Source: Lotus japonicus
Taxonomy: Eukaryota; Streptophyta; Magnoliopsida; Fabales; Fabaceae
Length of the DNA: 64,000 nucleotides
Direction: 5' to 3'
Assembly (NCBI RefSeq): GCF_012489685.1
Contig: NC_080043.1
Location: 59,951,283-60,015,282 of the forward strand
Made by a program: the position numbers and the translations under genes. The notes under the pieces are model-generated. The model saw only the letters and a list, made by a program, of their open reading frames with translations, was not told the DNA's origin and did no database searches. How positions within the stretch are numbered: the stretch's first letter is position 1; each line of letters starts with the position of its first letter. Of this stretch, positions 1 to 15,524 are shown one piece after another.

Positions 1-3507
<3,507 letters not shown>

Positions 3508-3579
3508 ATCAAAGATAAGAAGAATAAGAAGTAACACAGACTAGTTTTATGTTCCAAAAAGTGATGCAGTGCAGGGGCC

Positions 3580-3586
3580 TTAAATA
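3580..3586 (-). promoter_or_regulatory. TATA-like box of the GH1 gene
   Basis: TATTTAA on the minus strand lies 73 bp upstream of the GH1 start codon, which would leave a leader of roughly 45 nt. It sits in otherwise non-coding DNA. Position and sequence suit a plant core promoter; the transcription start was not determined. Confidence 0.5.
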
Positions 3587-3589
3587 GTG

Positions 3590-4202
3590 CAGAAAAACTC
3601 TATGAATTGGGATTAGAACGTGCGGTTACTCATGGTCAAGTTTAGTGCCAGTGGATTAGGAAAACAAAACGATTGAAGTGGTCAAACTATATATATATTT
3701 AGTAACAAGCAAGAGATAAGTGCAATAAGAATCAATCAGTTTTGCTGTGTAGCAAACACGTAGTGACATATACCATTTTGTTTTTTTTTTTGTTTGATTT
3801 TAAGTGAAAAGAGAAGGATGTGATGAATTTTGACAGAAAAATTTACACTTTATTCTACTTGTTTGGATGGTCAGGAAAATGTATGAAATCGAAAAATTTA
3901 AATGTGGGGCCCACATTGCAGTTTTCATGCCTAACCTGAGAAGAAAATTACTTGAGGGAGGACTAGAAAAATTCAATTTTAACTTCAAATGTTTCCCCAA
4001 ATCCCACCTGTTTCTAACTTATAGTTTACACTATTATTGCAGTTTATTTTTTTTCCCAAATCCAATGTGTATTTTTTTTTCCCAAATTCAATGTGTTTAT
4101 TTTCTTGCACGCTTTTCTTTAACAAACTGCATATATTAAGAAAAAGATGAAACAAAGGTCATTATTCCATGATGAAGCAATGGAAGAATCGCATTTTAAA
4201 CA
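3590..4202. other. Upstream region of GH1 gene, nothing recognised
   Basis: AT-rich non-coding DNA with T-runs and a GTGGGGCCCAC palindrome near 3904. No credible gene; the short open frames here lack family resemblance. Confidence 0.5.
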
Positions 4203-6236
4203 TGTTCTGGAATAAAATCCTAGGGTAGAGCAAAGAAGCTCAAGAGTAATATTGTGGTAATAAAGAACATGTATTATATATCATAAGCTCCCTCTTATAT
4301 AGATGGTGAACCTTGGTGGTATTCTTTCACTAGCATCCCTGCAAAACAACTTTCTTTACAAGGACAAATTTGATTAAAGTATTTCATTAGCATTCTAGTT
4401 AACAAAACGTCTTTGTAACTTGCTGAATCTCTTGGTTGGTTGATCGGATATGAGAGACACATTTGGTAAGGCGATAAATGGTAATAAACAGTAGTTATAA
4501 TGGATTCTCCACCAATTATTATTGCAACAATATGATTTAACGGGTATACTATAATAAAGGGAGGAATAAAAGGCTATTCATTAGGCACCTAGATAATAAC
4601 AATAATAGGGGAGCAATATTAAAATGGGTTAACGTTTAAAACCGCAAAGGGTGATATCAATCCTAATAATGCCAATTAGGAATAGTAACAGCTAAATGAA
4701 AAGATATGATACGTTGATAAAGTTAGGGGATTTAGTCAAAAAGGAAAACATAAGTCATGAATGTAAATTCAAATTGTATTGATAGGTGATTAAATGATCA
4801 TTAATAATCATAACTGATATATCAAAATGATAAATGTCGTTCATACCATCAAGTAAAAAATGCATATTAAAGTTATATAAATGTAATAATCTTAAAAAGC
4901 TAACTTGGAGCAATAAAATTGATTTCACATAAGATCGTGAAAAAATGTGGAACAGCAAGGTTGACTTAATCAAATCAATTCAATTCCAATATTTAAATGA
5001 CATCACATACACAAAAGGAAGTTTGTGCCTTATAAGTGACAATTATTGCAGTCTAATTCACAGGTTAATAAATTCATACAATAATCAAATTCTTCAGAAA
5101 CTCACGCATAAATCATGTTAATTCACTTCAATTGTCTTGAATGAAAACGGTATCCAACCAAACTAATCTGGCCGAAAAAATCAAAGCAACAAATAATACC
5201 CCTCAATTTATGAAAAATTTTATTTAGATAAAATTACGTCTTATTCTTATAAATCTTCTAAATCAAATAGAAATAAAAGTATGATAATAAACCTGGCAAG
5301 TATCATACTTAATTAAAAATAATGAACCTGTCATTACTGAAATCGAGTAATTCTTCAAAGAATTAAATTGAAACGTCCCTAAGCATGGGTGAAGTTGATT
5401 AGGGAGAGATATAGATGTGTTGGCCGACCAATTATTGCTCCGCCAGGGGTTTTTCGTGGAGTTCTTACCACTGCTTATGCTTCCGCAGCCGCTCACAGAT
5501 GTGTGATCAAACAAGGTCTTCTTCCATTGGTTACCATGGTAATCTGTTGCTCTTTTTATCCCAAGTTTGTCGTTGAAGAGTTGATTTTCCTTGTTACTCT
5601 AAGGAGAAATAGTTATTTTGACACAGAATAAAAACTAGTTGAAATAAAACTGCACATCTAATTATTTTAGTAACTATAATAATAAAGAAGGACGAAGCTA
5701 GCAAGAGAAAAATCAAGTGAAGAGTAAGTTCATCATGAAAACCAAAAATCAGCATAGATTGAGAAGATGCACAACAAAAAACCAGCATATGATTATGATC
5801 GAGTTGGAGCACAACATGCAAGGACCCTCAGAGGTGGTATGTCAATATCAGGATCACTTGGGGCCGAGGAAAGTTTTACCGAGCCCCACGGTGGGCGCCA
5901 ATGTTCTGGAATAAAATCATAGGGTAGATCAAAGAAGCTCAAGAGTAATATTGTGGTAATAGAGAACATGTATTATACATCATAAGCTCCCTCTTATATA
6001 GATGGTGAACCCATAACCCTAGTAATAAATGCATTGAATGAGTTGACTAGGTTACATGATTTAGGGAGGAAATCAAGGGGAATTATAATAACTACTTTGA
6101 CTATTCTTAGGGAGAAAAGGGGGATGAATCTGGACTCCACTTCATGCTTGGTTGTCTACCTTTTGGGCTTCCTTACTTGGTTCATGGGTCGTTCTGCTTG
6201 GAAGCACGCTTGGCCCAAAAGTCCATGACGGTACAA
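4203..6236 (-). mobile_element. Decayed small LTR retroelement
   Basis: A 110-bp direct repeat (4203-4312 and 5902-6011) starts TGTTCTGG in both copies. Next to the right copy, at 5883-5900, the minus strand reads TGGCGCCCACCGTGGGG, placed one base from the repeat end as a primer-binding site should be. This orients the element on the minus strand with its 5' LTR on the right. The right LTR seems to continue to about 6236; the left copy is truncated. The roughly 1.6-kb interior encodes no gag or pol, so this is a non-autonomous or gutted element. No clean target duplication was found. Confidence 0.6.
5403..5538 (+). pseudogene. Exon-like fragment captured in the small LTR element
   Basis: A 136-bp open stretch is flanked by AG before and GT after, and reads RYRCVGRPIIAPPGVFRG then VLTTAYASAAAHRC. 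Base composition is less AT-rich than its surroundings. It looks like a single exon of a cellular gene carried antisense inside the element at 4203-6236. I do not recognise the family. It could also be chance. Confidence 0.35.
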
Positions 6237-7330
6237 AACCTTCTCAATCCAGACACTAAAACCTGTAAAAATAGACATTTTTATCAGGCTATGGGCAACA
6301 ACATTACTACCAGGACCACAAATGAAAAAATAAGAATATCAAAACAAAAAACTAAACTACAACAATCATCAATAATAGAGTCAAGGTAGGATATGCACAC
6401 TCTACTTTCTACTGCAAAACTATTGTTTTTTTATTAGTGGCTGAGGTTGCTCTCATGTTTTTATTGAGGTAATCCTATAATTTGCATTTTGCCATATTAT
6501 TATTGATTTTTTTTATAGGGTTGAACACATACACTTTATCATCTTAGATAAATTTTACTATATGATATATACCATATATTTTTATTTCTAACTTGACTTT
6601 TATATAAAACGATATGATTCACGAGTTAAAAAATAGGTTTTTCGATCCACAGTTTCACCGCTATGCTTTTCAAACACCTTTTTCATTCTTTCTCCTTATC
6701 CTAACTTCAAAATCACATCATTTTCCACTTATATTCTTTCCTTTTAATTATATTCTTCCACTTATATTTCTTTTGCTCATTTTAACTCCTACAACTAATT
6801 AAGCACACAAGTAAATAGATTAACCATCACTATTGTATGTCAATTTTTCTATCCCATCAATTGAATGATAAAATGATGTCAATGTTAATTAAAAGATACA
6901 TGTGTGTTGTTGGATATTAATTTACATCAGTGATTTTTAACTGATATGACAGTTTAATTTGTGCACAGTGAATGACACATGAATCGGAAAGATAAACTAA
7001 GTACAAACTTATTTTTTGGTATATCAGAAAGATAAACTACAACCCCCCCAGGCTGATCCCTGAATCCTTCTCCCTAACCTATATGTCAATCAACTTCTAC
7101 AACTTGAGCTATCAGACAATAAAATACCAATTTTGATTACATATTCACATTTTTTTTCTTTTTATCTCTTTGTTTTCACAAGAGCCCAACACCGCCCCGG
7201 CCCAAACCTTATTTTGGGCTGCTAAGACAAACTTGATTCTAAATTTGGTCCCAACTTATGTCTGTAATTACTAATTTGACTAGTTTCACTTTTTAGCCAG
7301 TTCTCCTTTGTTGGCATAAACAAGAAACAG
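6237..7330. other. Intergenic DNA, no gene seen
   Basis: AT-rich DNA with pyrimidine-rich tracts and a CCCCCCCC run near 7042. No RNA gene or protein family is recognisable. Confidence 0.5.
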
Positions 7331-7894
7331 CGGCTTGCTGAGGTAACGGTGTGGATGGCGTCTTGCTGGTCCTTGTGGATAACTCGTAACAGTATTATTT
7401 TCAAGGATAATGTTTGGGACGGTGGTTTGGTTGTGGAATTAATCCAGGTTCGAATTTGGCACTGGTTAAAAGAGAAAGTGAGGGAGTTTCATTATTCATT
7501 ATATGAATGGAAGTCAATTCCGGTCATATGCCTCTCTTCTCTTTGAATTTCGTCATTGGGGACATGGGTTTTTGGCTACCGTTCGTTGTGCGTTTGGAGT
7601 GGAGGTTGTGTTGTATTTTTTTGTCTCTTCTGCTATGCATTCTTGGCGCTGGACGTCTGTTGTTGTGTGCATTTTGGGTGATGTATGTTGCTGCTATATG
7701 TTGGGGCATTCTTGGTTTACTTGGAGCAATAGTTTAAGTTTGTATGGGAACTTAATCTGGTTTGCATTATGCAGATGGGTTCTTTAAACTTTGTTTATTT
7801 TTTCTTTCATTCTTTATTTTTCTCTCTTTCTTTTTTGGGTTTAGCACCCTTGTGCTATTTTTGAATACAATTCTTTGACTTACAAAAAAAACTA
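7331..7894 (+). mobile_element. 5'-truncated LINE (non-LTR retrotransposon), 3' end
   Basis: The open frame 7331-7546 encodes the extreme C-terminus of a plant L1-type LINE ORF2: MASCWSLWITRNSIIF, then a basic stretch and HYSLYEWKSIPV, ending TGA. This is the tail after the zf-RVT region, normally the last 70 or so residues of a protein of about 1,300. A 3' UTR of about 340 bp follows and ends in a T/C-rich stretch and an A run (about 7885-7894). The rest of the element is missing by 5' truncation, the usual result of aborted target-primed reverse transcription. No clear target duplication. Confidence 0.75.
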
Positions 7895-7950
7895 CATTTT
7901 TTTATCGGAAAAAACAAGCATATATATATATATATATAATAAGTCTAATA

Positions 7951-8108
7951 TTAATACTCCCTAAGAAAGTTCTTGAACCATTTTGCAGAGATTTTGGTAT
8001 CTTGTGAAGCTGTTGTTGACTTGTTGCAATCAACAAAGTCCATTCTAAATCTCACTGTGTGTCGTTCAGCCCATTCAAAATTGTCCAACAATGACCATAC
8101 AATAATAT
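7951..8108 (-). pseudogene. GH1 beta-glucosidase last-exon relic
   Basis: The minus strand reads VWSLLDNFEWAERHTVRF, then MDFVDCNK, then SAKWFKNFLREY and a TAA stop at 7951-7953. This is the conserved C-terminal end of plant GH1 enzymes (WSLLDNFEW is the aglycone/glycone-site segment near the C-terminus). Upstream of this point the frame is lost and no clean acceptor is seen, and the Tat element begins about 160 bp away. It is on the same strand as the intact GH1 gene at 1-3507, so it looks like the remnant of a tandem copy. Confidence 0.8.
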
Positions 8109-8265
8109 TGTCATTTCACACCGTAGGCATTCGGTTGTGTAATTTCACCAAAAACTAAACAAAATAGAAAGGACAATATTTTGTATGTTCTCATATAAAA
8201 GGGTATAGTTCGTTAGTGAGTCTTTTATTTTAGAGGATAATGTAAGTCATCAAACTATTGATTTA

Positions 8266-8270
8266 GTTGT
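8266..8270. repeat. Target site duplication of Tat element (left), GTTGT
   Basis: GTTGT directly precedes TGTTCTATCC and recurs at 30249-30253 directly after the right LTR. Confidence 0.9.
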
Positions 8271-8589
8271 TGTTCTATCCTAAGAACATAGAGATAGGGT
8301 ATAGTACCAATGTGAGAGGATTGCGATGTGAAAATCCTAGCGAGGAAAAGTGTAATCGCATAGAGAGAGAATATAACTGAATTTCAAGCTTGTTATTTCT
8401 CAAATGAGCTAAGAGTCCCTTACAATTAGTAACCACCCCTTATTTATAGGCTTGGGGTTGGGCCTAACGCCCCGAAACGCTCTCAGTGGGCCGGTTGGGC
8501 CTCTTAGGGGAGGCCCAAACTCCCGGGTCAAATCAATTTCCTGGGACAAGCGCCCCTGGGCGAGGGCCCCCTTGGTCTCGCCCAGTCCA
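8271..8589 (-). repeat. Tat element 3' LTR
   Basis: 319 bp, near-identical to 29930-30248. No obvious polypurine tract is seen next to its inner edge. Confidence 0.9.
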
Positions 8590-9274
8590 CAAGACACCGA
8601 GCTCGAAGCATGAGGGCTAAGAGTGTCTTAATAATTGAGGCGTCCAGTACGAGAGAAACCAACTAACGTCAAAGTTTAGTGACCAAGGATAATTGCCAAC
8701 ATGGCATAGTAAGTAAAGCTAAAGCTAATTTATGAATCCCTTCACGAGCCCCTCCGAGTCCACAAGTCCACAAGTAAGCTTGCGGTGACGGCGCTTGGTT
8801 CCTCGCCCAATTACAGTTGTGATCACCGTGAATCATGGTTGCCTGACGCGTGTAAGCCATTTATAATGTACTTAAGAAGTGCATAGGTCAGCGAACCTGC
8901 AGAACCCCAACCGCTGTCCTCGAAACGTCCCCTCGAACCGCAATAAAGCCTGCCAATTTGAATTTAATCCAATCAACCGTCATGATTTTTATTTAATGCG
9001 CCACTCCCGCTTCCCGAAATACGCGTCCTTTCCCCCAATAATCATTTCATCTTGTCATCTTAGGTCACGACTCCTTACTTAACGGTGAACCATCTCCTTT
9101 CTTCTTTCTTTATTACCTCATCCCTTACTGCCAACTGCCCTCATACTCCTCCGGCTCTCACAACGGTTTCTCCTGACAACCCTGCAAACTCCGACCTCTC
9201 ATGCTTCCTTCTTCACAACTTCTCTTTGGTTAGTATTCTCATCCCTGTTTTTACTCTTTCCTTTTGTTTTCGCG

Positions 9275-11347
9275 ATGCCCCCAACAGGAACCCCTTCTTC
9301 TGTGGAGGAAATCAAAGTCCACCGCTTGAAAACCTTCGCTACTCTCCCTTCCCCAATCCAGAACGCTCCTGACCAAGGGATCCTTGACCAACCCTCTGAA
9401 TTTGTTACCGGTGACTCTGTCTCTGACCTCACCCGCAGGGTTGGGGGTTTTTGTAGCACCCCGTCGCTAGAAAACCTCCTTCGCACCACAGGTTTCCAGG
9501 GCCAAGATTGCCCGTGGCAGCACCGTGCACTTAAGAACCCCAAGTACTCCCATTTCTTTTTTATGTATGAGTATATGTTCCTTGACCTTGGCATCAAATT
9601 CCCTTTCTCCCCATTCCTTAGCCGAATGCTAAGTGCCGTCAACGTTTCCCCTTGCCAACTTCACCCCCGCGCCTGGGCTTACTTGAGGTGTTTTGAAATT
9701 CTCTACAGCAATGTCGACGTAGTTCCCTCAACTGCCCTCTTCTTCTTTTTCTTTCAAGTGGATTCCCGATCCCTGGGGTCCCTTGGCTGGGTCGAACTGG
9801 CGCCCCGCCCGGGCCGGGAACGACTCGGCCCTTACCAGGGTGACCCTGAACCTTGTCTGGCTCACCGGTATTTCCGGGTCGTCGTTTATCCAGCCTATCC
9901 CTCATCCTTTACGCGGAGAGGCTGGAAATCCGATCTTTCTAAAGCTTCCTTGTCCGTCAGAGAGAATTTCGCTCTCGGGGTCCTCGCCCGACTTCCCCGC
10001 CTTAGTTGTGCTGAATTACTCGGCGCCCCCACGGGCTCCAAGCTACTCCCGCGATTAGGTTTCTCCTTTAAATTCTCTTTCCGGTACTCTCTTGACCTTT
10101 CTGCTGCTGACAACACCTTTTTGTTTTTGCCTTTCAGGGAATATGAAGTTCTCCACCGCTGAGCTCCTGAAGGCTTTCACTTCTGGGAGTACCAAGGTTT
10201 TCTCCTCAGCCCAAGTCGGGGATAAAAGGAAATGCTCGCCGATGCACGCCGAATCATCCAAGAGAAGAGACTTAGGCGAGCCAAACCCTCAGACTATCCC
10301 TTCGACTAGCACAGATGGAGGACCAATCGGGTCTGAACCTGCCGCCGTGGATCCCCTACTGGTGTCCACTCATCATGGTGAGACGGGCGCCTCTCTGACT
10401 CAAACACTCCTCCTACCGTGGCCCCATTAGAGGGGCAGAAGTCACCTTCCTCCGACCGCCCGCCGTCTCCCTCACCCGGCTCGACTTCCTTTGACCCATC
10501 AACCCTACACCTTCCCGGGGCTGATGGTGAAGGAGAAAATCCTCTTGCGGACCCCTCAAAGGATCCTTCCAGTGACTCCTCCCAATATCCCTTTGTCTTG
10601 CTCCTTTCTCACCCTTACCTTGAGAAACTGAGGGATGCCTCCAGCCAGGACCCGCAGAATGTTGCGCAGGAAGCCGTGTCCAACCTCCTCTACGCCGGGT
10701 GTTTGTTCGCGCAAGTGGCTCATCGAGCACGACCTCTTGCTGGAGTCGCCGAGCTCCGCCAGGAGGTGGAGAAGTTGCGTTCTGATAACCTTCAGGCGAC
10801 CGATACTTGCTCTACATTGTCCAACCAGTTGGTAGCAGAGGAGGGCAAGGTCAAAAAGATGCGGCAAAAGCTCAAGGAGGCGAGGCTGGCAGTGTTAACG
10901 ACGAACGAGAAAGGGGAAAAGCTTGAGACCCAGGTCGAGGAGCTCCAACGAGACCTTGACGTCAAAGAGGTCATTGCTGCTTCTCAGGTGGAAACCTTTG
11001 CCGCCAAAGACAAGGAGATCGCCACCTTGCGTGACGAACTGGCAGGCAAGGGTACGACCCTCGTCGAGGCCCAGGCGGATCTGGCGTCTAAGTGCCAGCT
11101 CGCGGATGACAAGGATGTCCAAGCCAAAGCTCTAGAAGAGAAGATAAGAGAGGAAGCGGCCAAGGAGCGCGTTCGCAGCTTCTTCATTGCTAGAGCCCAA
11201 GTTAAGCACCTCCACCCTTCCGTCAACTTCAGCTCCTTGGGAGTTTTTAAAAGGGTCACCTCAATCGGGTTGGAGGGTCCAGAAGATCCGCCGGAAGTTG
11301 CCCATGTTGATCTCGAGGATGCTGTGGAACCAGAGAAGAAAACATAA
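9275..11347 (+). CDS. Antisense accessory gene of Tat element (Transposase_28 / gypsy-type domain plus coiled coil), probably broken
   Basis: Lies on the strand opposite to gag-pol, between integrase and the 3' LTR, as antisense genes do in some Tat elements. The ATG at 9275 opens a frame to about 10045 with FMYEYMFLDLGIKFPFSPF, SQLHPRAW-like and YLRCFEILY segments typical of the 'putative gypsy type transposon' domain (PF04195), ending in RLSCAELLG. An intron ending CTTTCAG near 10136 fits the loss of frame there. A second segment, rich in S/P and then a heptad-type coiled coil (about 10740-11170, many E/K/L), ends at 11347. A frame change near 10378-10430 is either a very short intron (GTGAGA...ATTAG, 53 bp) or a frameshift. 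Function unknown; base composition is GC-richer than the surroundings. Confidence 0.65.
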
Positions 11348-12094
11348 TGTCAACTATCCTTAATTATTGTAACATCAGTACTTTTTTGTAATAACGTATT
11401 TGTTTCAATTTCACGTTTAGACTTTAAATTAATTAGTTCAACTTTTATTTCCTATGTCTGTTTAGTCGCTCTCCAAAATTTCCCACGCTTCCCTCTCAGT
11501 CTCCTTGGGTCTGAAATACGTTCGACGACATTGATGGTGTGTGGGGTTTAACTAGAACTTTTGCTCAGTTTCGAACTGAGGATTTGTTCACACGCTTTTC
11601 CCGTAAGATTAGGTGTGGCCCCGCCAGCTTTACTTGGCGAGGACTTACAGTGGCTCGGGACCCAATGGCCAAGTGGGTTGCCCGAGACTTAGCCTAGTTA
11701 GGTTTGCTCGCCCAAATTTCGGGGAGGTTATTTTGGATAAGAAGCTTATCCGCACACGTCGCCAACGGGTGACAGCGAGCAGCGTCGGCTTTTCCGGAGC
11801 AATCCCCAGACATCAAGGTCATGTTGGGATTGCCACCTTTAGGGAATTTTTCCCACCTAGCACTTGCCACAATTCAGTGTGATTGAAATCGCTTGATACA
11901 ATTTTTGTATTTTCAATCAGACGTTATAGTCAACAATCCCAAGACATCAAGGTCACGTGTCTTTGTTTTTACAATTTTTAGGTGTTTCAGCCAACAAACT
12001 CCCGAGATGGAGAACAAGAACATGTCTTTGTTTTTAATTGTGCGGTCTTCATGAGTCTTGTTTAGTCGATTGCTCCCGCCTCTAATCCGATCTC
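11348..12094. other. Non-coding stretch between antisense gene and pol of Tat element
   Basis: 3' untranslated region of both converging transcripts. No conserved gene seen. The phrase CAAGACATCAAGGTCA-like recurs near 11808 and 11940. Confidence 0.5.
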
Positions 12095-15038
12095 TTCCTC
12101 AATCTTCAGTTGTAGTAATACCTCAAGCTTGATGCGTTTCAAGATCACGGCACTCGCCTCCCATCTAAACTCTCGAGGTGGTAGGCCCCCTTCCCCAACG
12201 CTCTCAAGATTCTGTAAGGGCCTTCCTAAAACTGACTCAACTTATTACCCACATTCCCAGTTCGTTTCTTAAGAACCAAATCTCCCTCTTGCATCGCCCT
12301 TGGGCGGACTTTTGAGTCATACATCGCCGCAGCCCGCTATTTCATCGCAGCCTCTCTGATATGAGCCTTATCCCGCGTTTCCGACAGCAAATCCAGCTCA
12401 ACAGCCATGTTAGAAGAATTCTCGCCCTCGAACTATGGTGTCGTCCGCAAAGAGTTGTTGTCTATTTCCACATGCAACATGGCGTCCGCCCCATAGGTCA
12501 TCCTGAAGGGGGTTTCCTTTGTGGTTGAGTGCGGCATCGTGTTGTAGGACCAAATCACAACCAGGAGCTCGTCTAGCCAGGCCCCCTTTGCCTCGGAGAG
12601 TCGATGCTTTAATCCTCGCAAGATCACTTTGTTTGTTGACTCCGCTTGGCCATTGGTCTGAGGGTGCTCCACTGAAGAAAATCTCCGTTGTATGCCCATT
12701 TCCTCATAGAACTCCCTTGCTTGTTTGCTTGTAAACTGCGTCCCATTGTCCGAGACGATCGCCCTCGGGACCCCAAACTAGCACACGATCATTTTTCAGT
12801 AGAAACTTACGATCTTTCCCGCGGTAATGCTCGCAAGGGGTTCGGCTTCTACCCACTTTGTGAAGTAATCCACCGCTACAAGGATGAACTTCATGTGTGA
12901 TCTGGCGGTCGAAAAGGGTCCCACCAGGTCAACTCCCCCACGGCGAAAGGCCATGGTGCGCTGGTTGTGGCCAATTGCTCTAGCGGGGCCTTGGGAAAGT
13001 CGGCAAACATCTGGCATTTTTCGCACTTCTTCACAAATTCCGCACAATCCTTCAACATCGTGGGCCAGTAGAACCCTGCCCTGAGCACTTTGCACGCCAA
13101 GGACCTTCCCCCGATGTGGCTGGCGCAGACTACCTCGTGAACCTCCGCCATGACGGCCTCATACTTTCCGGGCGGCAAACACCTCAGGAGGGGCGAGCTA
13201 AATCTTCTTCGAAAAAGCGCGCCATCAATTAGTGTGTAGTGTCCCGCCTCTCGCCTGTGCTCCTTCGTGTATTTTAATACCTCGCTTGGCCTTCCTGCCA
13301 GGATGTCCACGATGGGGTCCATCCAAGTTTCCTGGCGTTCGACACTGGCCACTAGCTCCCCCTCTATACTCGGATTGGCCAGTGTCTCCTGAATTACACT
13401 CTGGTTATTCCCAGGTTTCCGGGTACTTGCTAGCTTTGCCAGGGCATCCACTCTTTGATTCTTCGCCCTTGGCACGAACTCAACTACCACCTCCTGCAGT
13501 TGACCCATGAGGAGTCGCATGCGCTCCAGATATTTTACCAGGGCAGGCTCCTTTACCTGAAACACTTCATTTACTTGATTTGCTACCAGCAACGAGTCTG
13601 TTCTAACTAGCAAATTGTCGATCTGAACCTCGATGGCCAACTTCAAACCCGCGATTAACGCTTCGTACTCCGCCTGATTGTTGCTTGCTTTGAACTGAAA
13701 TCTCAAAGGCTGCTCTAGTATTAACTCCCCATGCCCTTGCAGCGTGACCCCTGCTCCACTCCCATTTTCATTCGACGATCCGTTGATGAATAGTGTCCAC
13801 TGCGTACTTACCCTCTCGCCGACTTCCGGTGTTAACTCTACCGCGAAATCTGCTAAAGCTTGCGCTCCTATATTCCCTCTCTTGTCATACTGCAAACCAT
13901 ACTCCGACAGCTCCATTGACCACGTGACGAGCCTTCCCGATAAGTCTGGCTTCTGCAACACCTGCCTTAAAGGTAGATCAGTTCTTACCTTAACCTGAAA
14001 GCTCTGGAAGTAAGGCCTTAGGCGTCTGGCGGTCACGAGCACAGCGAGCGCCGCCTTCTCAATCTTCTGGTACCTGATTTCCGCACCCTGAAGTGTGTGG
14101 CTCACAAAGTAGACTATTTTTTGTTCGCTTTCCGCCTCTGGGAGAATTACTGAGTTGATCGCATGGTCGCTAACAGAGAAATACAGATGTAAGGGGAGGC
14201 TTTGGACAGGTTTTGACAGAACTGGCGGTGCAGACAGCAGTTCCTTGAGGAGACTGAAAGCTTCCTCGCATTCTGGACTCCACTTGAAAACCGCATTTTT
14301 CTTAAGGCACTTAAAAAACGGAGCTGACTTGTCGCCCGAGTGAGGTAGAAATCTGGAAAGGGCCGCAATCCCCCCGTTAGGCGCTGCACCTCTTTCACAC
14401 TGCCTGAGCTCTTCATTTCCTGAATTGCTTTGCATTTGTCCGGGTTGATCTCAATTCCTCTCGATGTTATCATGAAGCCTAGAAACTTTCCTCCTTGTAT
14501 ACCAAAAGAGCACTTTTCTGGATTAAGTCTCATGTTGTGCTTTCGAAGCCTACCAAAAGCTTCCAGCAAATCTTCATGATGATTCGCTCTCAGGACGGAC
14601 TTTACGATCATGTCATCCACGTAGACCTCCATGTTTCTTCCTACCTGATCTGCGAAGACCCTGTCCATGAGCCGTTGATATGTCACCCCAGCATTCTTCA
14701 AACCAAAAGGCATTGTCTAATAACAGTAATTCGCCCTGGCGGTCATGAAGGTCGTTTTGTCCTCGTCCGACGAGTTCATTTTGATCTGGTGGTAACCTGA
14801 GTAGGCATCCATCAGGCTCAGCAATTCATTGTCGGACGCCTCGTCCACTAGTTTGTCTATACTCGGCAAGGGGTAAGAATCTTTTAGGCATACCTTGTTC
14901 AGATCTGTGTAGTCCACGCACATACGCCATTTTCCGTTTGCCTTCTTTACCATTACCACGTTCGCCAACCTTGTGGGATATTTGATTTCTCGGATAAATT
15001 CTGCCGCCAATAATTTGTTTACCTCTTGCTGAACGACC
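12095..15038 (-). pseudogene. Tat element pol (RT, RNase H, archaeal-type RNase H, integrase), broken
   Basis: Order on the minus strand: RT (VVMVKKANGKWRMCVDY; catalytic VYVDD at about 14630), first RNase H, second RNase H (about 13810-13440: FINGSSNENGSGAG, NNQAEYEAL, VRTDSLLVANQV), integrase zinc region (HIGG; CEKCQMFAD), DDE core (DYFTKWVEAEPL, SDNGTQF, GQAESTNK) and integrase C-terminus to about 12110. The second RNase H has Asn where Asp is expected in V-D-G-S-S. Lesions include a stop just before TMPFGLKN (about 14715), a frameshift near 14370, a frameshift near 12950, and several stops in 12430-12110. The protein originally continued upstream into the gag-pro part at 28305, before the nested insertion. 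Confidence 0.88.
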
Positions 15039-15043
15039 TTCTC
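15039..15043. repeat. Target site duplication of nested Tekay element (left), TTCTC
   Basis: TTCTC at 15039-15043 and again at 28300-28304. Removing 15044-28299 and one copy restores an open pol frame reading MGDEKEKVVQQEVNKLL on the minus strand, which fits other Tat polyproteins. Confidence 0.95.
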
Positions 15044-15524
15044 TGTAACACCCCGATTTCGGTGGTAACCAAAAGATAATAAAGCGGAAAACATGAGTAT
15101 TTTTTTTCGATTTGTTTAAATAATTAAACGAAAGACTTAATGAAGTAAAGGCTCTACGACAGAAGACAATATAACTAATGTACAACATATATTTACAGCC
15201 CCCGCTGTAAGTAGTGAACCACGTCACGAGTATCCTCCAGTGACGGGAAGTAACCGAAAGTAGCGCCCGAAGGCAATATGTACAAACCAAAGTGAAAGGT
15301 CAAGTGTTCGCAACACAGTCCTCCAAAAACGAGAATAAGTCAGCCCAAACGGCCTAAACAAGACCTCCTAGTCCAACCAACTCTCTGTAATTTCCATAAA
15401 GAAAACCACACAAAAAGCTATCGGTCAGGAAACTACCCTGTCCCAAAATGAAACATGACGGTCAAAGCTATGACTCTACTCATACACTAATCCTGTCTAG
15501 AGGAGTTCACACCAGCACTCACAA

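Noticed and set aside
7349..7787. Several overlapping open frames as a host gene
   Set aside because: The first is a LINE ORF2 C-terminus; the others are its 3' UTR in other frames.
9199..9642. Minus-strand frame of 147 codons
   Set aside because: Shadow of the antisense Tat gene; no domain, and its plus-strand partner has family motifs.
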